Positions 7,583 through 10,127 of a stretch of DNA of 10,127 nucleotides are shown here, one piece after another (positions within the stretch are counted from its first letter, which is position 1; each line of letters starts with the position of its first letter). The notes below the pieces were generated by a model. The model searched no databases and was not told the origin of the DNA. It saw only the letters and a list, made by a program, of their open reading frames with translations. The position numbers and the translations under genes are program-made. Source of the DNA: Alphaproteobacteria bacterium (lineage in GTDB: Bacteria; Pseudomonadota; Alphaproteobacteria; UBA8366); the NCBI GenBank assembly GCA_029861675.1, contig JAOTYV010000168.1, positions 1 to 10,127 of the forward strand, given 5' to 3'.

Positions 7583-7668
7583 AGGAGTACCTTTCCGGGT
7601 GTTTCCGTATTTTGCTATAGTATATATAAATTAAACGATATTAAGTAAGTTGATTGCCATACCGTTCA

Positions 7669-7696
7669 TTGACATTCCTCTGGTTTCCCTTAATTG
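7669..7696 (+). promoter_or_regulatory. Possible integrase promoter (-35 TTGACA)
   Basis: A perfect TTGACA -35 hexamer (7669-7674) is followed after 16 bases by TAATTG (7691-7696), a poor -10. Transcription would start near 7703, inside the cluster of TGCTTACT repeats, so a protein bound there could block it. The -10 is weak, and the only stronger candidate, TACTAT (7701-7706), is too far away (26-base spacer). The call is tentative. Confidence 0.35.
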
Positions 7697-7735
7697 TGCT
7701 TACTATGTGCTTACTGGAAGACTGCCAGTAAGCAC
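7695..7735. repeat. Tandem plus inverted TGTGCTTACT repeats before the integrase gene
   Basis: TGTGCTTACT occurs twice in tandem, 11 bases apart (7695-7704 and 7706-7715). The second copy forms a perfect 11-bp inverted repeat GTGCTTACTGG (7707-7717) / CCAGTAAGCAC (7725-7735) around a 7-base spacer. A partial AGTAAG also occurs at 7644-7649. The array ends 14 bases before the preferred integrase start and overlaps the probable transcription start. It may be an operator for a regulator of int, a set of integrase or excisionase arm-binding sites, or an mRNA hairpin just 5' of the ribosome binding site. Confidence 0.75.
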
Positions 7736-7749
7736 GAATGGAGGCTACA

Positions 7750-9039
7750 ATGGCGACCGGCAGAATCACCAAACGAGCAGTCGATGCCACCAAACCCAGC
7801 ATCCGGGATGCTTACCTGTGGGATGCCGAGCTTGCGGGCTTCGGCTTGAAAGTGACGCCAACCGGCGGCAAGACGTATCTCGTGCAGTACCGCCTTGGCG
7901 GGAGAAAGGGACGAACCCGGCGTGTCACGATTGGGCGGCACGGATCGCCCTGGACGCCCGAAAGCGCCCGGAATGAGGCGAAGAAACTGCTGGGCCAGAC
8001 CGCTGCGGGCCATGACCCTGCGGAGGAACGGGCACGGGCCCGCCGAGAGCCCACAGTTGCCGAGCTTTGCGATTTCTATCTAGAAGCCGCCCCCAACATC
8101 ATCCTCAAGGGCAAGGGCCGACCAAAGAAGGCCTCTACCTTGGCAATAGATCGAAGCAACATCGAACGGCACATAAAACCGCTTCTCGGGCGAAGGCGTA
8201 TTGGTTCGATCCGTTCGAAAATCGTCAGAAAGTTCCAGGAGGACATTGCAGCGGGGAAAAGCGCAATCGACATTCGCACAGGCCCTAGAGGCCGCGCGCG
8301 CGTGACCGGCGGGCGAGGAACTGCAGCACGGGCAACGACGGTGCTCGGAACCGTTTTTACATTCGCGCTGCGTGAGGGGTATGTCACAGAGAACCCCGTA
8401 CGGGGTGTCGAACTATTTGAGATTGAGGGGCGGGAACGATTCCTAGACGCGTCAGAACTCGGGAAACTCGGCGAAGCATTGGACACAGCCAAGGCCGAAG
8501 GTTTGAGCTCGACCGCAATCACCGCAATCCGCTTGTTGATATTCACCGGATGCAGGAAAAACGAAATTCTCGGCCTCACTTGGAGGTCAATCGACTTCGA
8601 GCGCGGATGCCTATTCCTTCCGGATTCTAAAACCGGAAAAAAAACCGTGCCGCTTGCTGCCCCGGCACTTGAGTTGCTGGCATCATTGCCTCGAATAGAA
8701 GGCTCGCCGTTTGTGTTCCCGGCCACAAAAGGCAAAGGGCACTATGTTGGGCTACCAAAAGTGTGGGCCATTATCAGGAAGCGGGCAGGCCTAGACGATG
8801 TACCTCTGCACGCGCTACGGCATTCGTTCGCATCTTTCGCTGTCGCTGGCGGCAATTCGCTTTACCTAATCGGGAAGGTTCTCGGGCATTCCCACAATAA
8901 GACGACTGAGAAATACGCTCACCTGGACCTTGACCCACTCAAGCCTGTCGTAAACCGCACCGCCCAGACAATTGCGGCGGCCATGAAGGTGGGTAACAGT
9001 AGTGCGGAGGTTGTCGAGCTACCGAAGCGAAAAGCATAA
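7750..9039 (+). CDS. int: Tyrosine-recombinase integrase, tRNA-targeting island type
   Basis: The product has 429 residues from the ATG at 7750, chosen because GGAGG (7740-7744) lies 5 bases upstream; an in-frame ATG at 7738 would add four residues but lacks such a site. The N-terminal part (about 1-95) with DAYLWDAELAGFGLKVTPTG and GRKGRTRRVTIGRHG matches the arm-binding DUF4102-type domain of P4-like island integrases. A SAM-like core-binding domain follows (about 100-215). The catalytic domain shows all expected residues: R269 (GCRKNE), a lysine at about 294 (DSKTGKK), H354 and R357 (HALRHSF), H380 (LGHS), and nucleophile Y389 (TTEKYAH). It catalyses insertion and excision of the element at the tRNA-Ala site. 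No frameshift or missing active-site residue is seen, so it is probably functional. Confidence 0.96.
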   Translation: MATGRITKRAVDATKPSIRDAYLWDAELAGFGLKVTPTGGKTYLVQYRLGGRKGRTRRVTIGRHGSPWTPESARNEAKKLLGQTAAGHDPAEERARARREPTVAELCDFYLEAAPNIILKGKGRPKKASTLAIDRSNIERHIKPLLGRRRIGSIRSKIVRKFQEDIAAGKSAIDIRTGPRGRARVTGGRGTAARATTVLGTVFTFALREGYVTENPVRGVELFEIEGRERFLDASELGKLGEALDTAKAEGLSSTAITAIRLLIFTGCRKNEILGLTWRSIDFERGCLFLPDSKTGKKTVPLAAPALELLASLPRIEGSPFVFPATKGKGHYVGLPKVWAIIRKRAGLDDVPLHALRHSFASFAVAGGNSLYLIGKVLGHSHNKTTEKYAHLDLDPLKPVVNRTAQTIAAAMKVGNSSAEVVELPKRKA

Positions 9040-9142
9040 CTCCAATCGGCGCGGCTAGGTTTGGCCGCCGAAAGCCGGGATACCGCAACCCGGTTGCCGC
9101 GTCGCCTTTCACTGCGGATGCACCATGCGGAGGTGCTTAAAA

Positions 9143-9478
9143 GTGGCACGTAAACCGTCAAAAACGAAGAAATACAGGGCCCAGCGGCGGGATCAAGAAG
9201 TCGAGGATTACATCGCAGCGGTACTGGCCGTCAGAGGAATTGAAACTGAACGGACCGAACCCACCGAGACTGCGGTTCGGAAGGGACGCCCAAAAGGCGC
9301 AGGTTCCCTTGCAAAGCAGGATGGACCGCTACTTTCCGAAATGAATGTGCTGATTCTAAAAGAGAATATCTCATCCCACGCTGCGGCGCGTCGCGTAGCC
9401 GACAGAGCACAAGGAGGTGGAACCTTCGAAAGCAAAGTTAGGCGATTAGAGAAACGATACAAAAAAACGTTCGGCTAA
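9143..9478 (+). CDS. Small basic hypothetical protein, possibly DNA-binding
   Basis: The preferred start is GTG 9143, which has GGAGG (9129-9133) at suitable spacing and gives 111 residues; ATG 9125, with a poor site, would add six. I do not recognise a named family. The N-terminus is very basic (ARKPSKTKKYRAQRRD). A central RKGRPKG (46-52) resembles an AT-hook core, a short motif that binds the minor groove of AT-rich DNA. The C-terminal part (about 63-111; LLSEMNVLILKENISSHAAARRVADRA then SKVRRLEKRYKK) is predicted helical, with spacing compatible with a helix-turn-helix. There is no signal peptide or membrane segment. It lies 103 bases after int and before an AT-rich control region and the excisionase-like gene, so a role in control or recombination of the element is possible, but this is inference. 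Confidence 0.72.
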   Translation: MARKPSKTKKYRAQRRDQEVEDYIAAVLAVRGIETERTEPTETAVRKGRPKGAGSLAKQDGPLLSEMNVLILKENISSHAAARRVADRAQGGGTFESKVRRLEKRYKKTFG

Positions 9479-9600
9479 AATTAATTGCTGATTTTCGCTC
9501 CATTTTTCTCCATTTAAATACAAGGACTTAATAAGCATTAGATTGTTAAAAAGTCCCTCGCATAGCCGGAACATTCCGGCAAATTGAAAGCGAGGGAACA
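9479..9600. promoter_or_regulatory. AT-rich control region with nested palindromes before the excisionase gene
   Basis: The gap begins strongly AT-rich (9479-9550), with a direct repeat CTCCATTT at 9498-9505 and 9508-9515 (10-base period) and a GGACTT (9524-9529) / AAGTCC (9551-9556) inverted repeat. It then becomes GC-richer with two nested perfect dyads. The outer one is TCCCTCGC (9554-9561) / GCGAGGGA (9590-9597); the inner one is GCCGGAA (9565-9571) / TTCCGGC (9574-9580) with a 2-base centre. The outer 3' arm contains the GAGGG ribosome binding site of the next gene. The region may bind a repressor, act as an RNA hairpin that hides the start, or both. No convincing -35/-10 pair was found. 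Confidence 0.6.
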
Positions 9601-9828
9601 ATGAGCCTGGAACACTCTCCAACTCGAAACAGCCCTAAATTCCGAGCGCGTGAGACAGCGGAGTATCTCGGACTGTCGTCATCCACGCTCGCAAAGATGC
9701 GGCTCCGTGGCGATGGACCGGCCTACAGCAAAGCGGGTCCACGCGTGGTCATTTACGACCTTGCCGACATGGAATCCTGGCTCGCCGCTCGCAAGCGTCT
9801 CAGCACTTCTGACGAGGGGGCGGCATAA
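9601..9828 (+). CDS. AlpA/excisionase-type helix-turn-helix DNA-binding protein
   Basis: The product has 75 residues and one compact winged-helix domain of the AlpA/MerR-like HTH_17 type (about 13-66): RARETAEYLGLSSSTLAKMRLRG is the helix-turn-helix, then DGPAYSKAGPRVVIY forms the wing, and DLADMESWLAARK is the closing helix typical of the family. Such proteins bend DNA beside integrase sites to favour excision, or regulate int transcription (AlpA of CP4-57 activates its integrase). The start is supported by GAGGG 4 bases upstream, which lies within the palindrome described for 9554-9597. The stop overlaps the next possible start (TAATG at 9826-9830). The family is secure; whether it acts as excisionase, activator or repressor is not shown. 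Confidence 0.88.
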   Translation: MSLEHSPTRNSPKFRARETAEYLGLSSSTLAKMRLRGDGPAYSKAGPRVVIYDLADMESWLAARKRLSTSDEGAA

Positions 9829-9950
9829 TGCGAAGCCTTGCCCTCTCTCGGCAAACCCATAGCGCAGAGCGCTACGGCGACCGCATCCACATCGGCAAAC
9901 ACTTAAACCGCGTCCTTCAGCGCCTCTGGTGGCACCGATGCGCGCGTTGA
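9828..9950 (+). CDS. Possible small ORF coupled to the excisionase gene
   Basis: This 40-residue ORF starts at the ATG in TAATG, one base overlapping the previous stop. It has a strong GAGGGGG (9814-9820) seven bases upstream. The product is basic and contains no recognisable domain. Position and ribosome binding site favour translation, but the short length and lack of any familiar pattern mean it could be chance. It overlaps the next ORF by 13 bases in another frame. Confidence 0.35.
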   Translation: MRSLALSRQTHSAERYGDRIHIGKHLNRVLQRLWWHRCAR

Positions 9951-10127
9951 TCGACACATGGCTAAACCTGCCTCCCGCAGATGCATCGTTTCTCAGTCGG
10001 CACAGCATCTCGTCCATGGCTGCCTCCCTTGTCGGCGGTGTCTGCGCCGAACCGGGCGGGCAATGGATCGTTCCCGCCTTTCTCGATCCGCCCTCGATTT
10101 ACCACATGGTAATCGAGCCCGTTCTGA
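9938..10127 (+). CDS. Unrecognised ORF, 3' end outside window
   Basis: An ATG at 9938 opens a frame with no stop to the end of the window (63 codons). The frame itself is free of stops from 9863; GTG 9929 is an alternative start. The visible product begins MRALIDTWLNLPPADASFL and includes GGVCAEPGGQWIVPAFLDPP; I do not recognise a family. It follows the excisionase-type gene on the same strand and overlaps the small ORF by 13 bases, so it is probably part of the same transcript. The ribosome binding site is weak (TGGTGG). Its size and function depend on sequence to the right. Confidence 0.5.
   Translation, partial: MRALIDTWLNLPPADASFLSRHSISSMAASLVGGVCAEPGGQWIVPAFLDPPSIYHMVIEPVL

Larger units (their letters stand above)
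7533..10127. mobile_element. Left end of tRNA-Ala-integrated genomic island or prophage
   Basis: The tRNA-Ala 3' fragment marks the junction with host DNA. Going right there is a site-specific integrase, a small basic protein and an AlpA/excisionase-type protein, all on the + strand, with AT-rich gaps (for example 7600-7700 and 9479-9550) that contrast with the GC-rich cbb3 locus. This is the standard recombination module of an integrative element. No structural phage gene, conjugation gene, transposase or cargo is visible, so the type of element (prophage, integrative conjugative element or satellite island) is open. The right end is outside the window. Confidence 0.8.

Noticed and set aside
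7583..7610. Possibility that the tRNA-Ala gene is complete
   Set aside because: Reading the - strand beyond 7582 gives no D arm and no GGAGCCG acceptor strand; the sequence there is unrelated to a tRNA 5' half.
6621..7634. 337-residue + strand ORF over the permease and tRNA fragment
   Set aside because: It is a second-frame shadow of the permease. Its SRGESNPRP segment is the familiar false translation of tRNA antisense DNA, which in fact pointed to the tRNA-Ala fragment.
9045..9105. GC-rich dyads after int (GCGGC/GCCGC and CCGGG/CCCGG) as a terminator
   Set aside because: Short imperfect stems without a T-tract; expected by chance in GC-rich DNA.
9679..10017. 112-residue - strand ORF over the excisionase-type gene
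   Set aside because: Antisense to a gene with a clear helix-turn-helix family; cysteine/arginine-rich composition is typical of shadow frames.

Overview
The window looks like part of an alphaproteobacterial chromosome. The evidence is GC-rich DNA with strongly GC-biased third codon positions, the ccoQ-ccoP-ccoG-ccoH-ccoI-ccoS (fixQP-fixGHIS) gene order typical of rhizobial and rhodospirillal genomes, and a FixK/FNR-type operator. The species cannot be named from the sequence alone.

Positions 1-5447 (+ strand) hold the distal part of a cbb3-type cytochrome c oxidase locus. The tail of ccoQ and the complete dihaem subunit gene ccoP are followed by the maturation genes ccoG (polyferredoxin), fixH/ccoH (membrane assembly factor), fixI/ccoI (copper-exporting P1B ATPase) and ccoS. 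The last four are joined by ATGA start/stop overlaps and are probably translationally coupled. Together they build a high-affinity terminal oxidase for microaerobic respiration: CcoQ and CcoP belong to the enzyme, and CcoG, H, I and S supply copper handling and assembly. ccoN and ccoO are expected just left of the window.

Positions 5460-6026 (- strand) encode a hemerythrin-like HHE protein whose stop codon lies 12 bases from that of ccoS. It is divergent from an APC-superfamily amino-acid/polyamine-type permease (about 6211-7470, +). The gap between their starts carries a good TTGA-N6-TCAA FNR/FixK box, placed to drive the hemerythrin gene, so it may belong to the same low-oxygen regulon as the oxidase.

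At 7533-7582 (- strand) is the 3' 50 nucleotides of a tRNA-Ala(GGC) gene, from the anticodon arm to CCA, with no matching D arm or 5' acceptor strand. This is the expected left attachment junction of an element integrated into a tRNA gene. From here rightward the DNA is accessory: a tyrosine-recombinase integrase (7750-9039) behind a repeat-rich leader, a small basic protein of unknown function (9143-9478), an AT-rich control region with nested palindromes, an AlpA/excisionase-type DNA-binding protein (9601-9828), a doubtful small ORF (9828-9950) and the start of an unrecognised ORF that runs off the window (9938 onward). The cargo of the island, and its right end with the predicted restored tRNA-Ala gene, lie outside the window.

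No complete new system is visible. The parts most worth a second look are the tRNA-Ala junction, the integrase-leader repeats, the palindrome overlapping the excisionase ribosome binding site, and the FNR-type box beside the hemerythrin gene.
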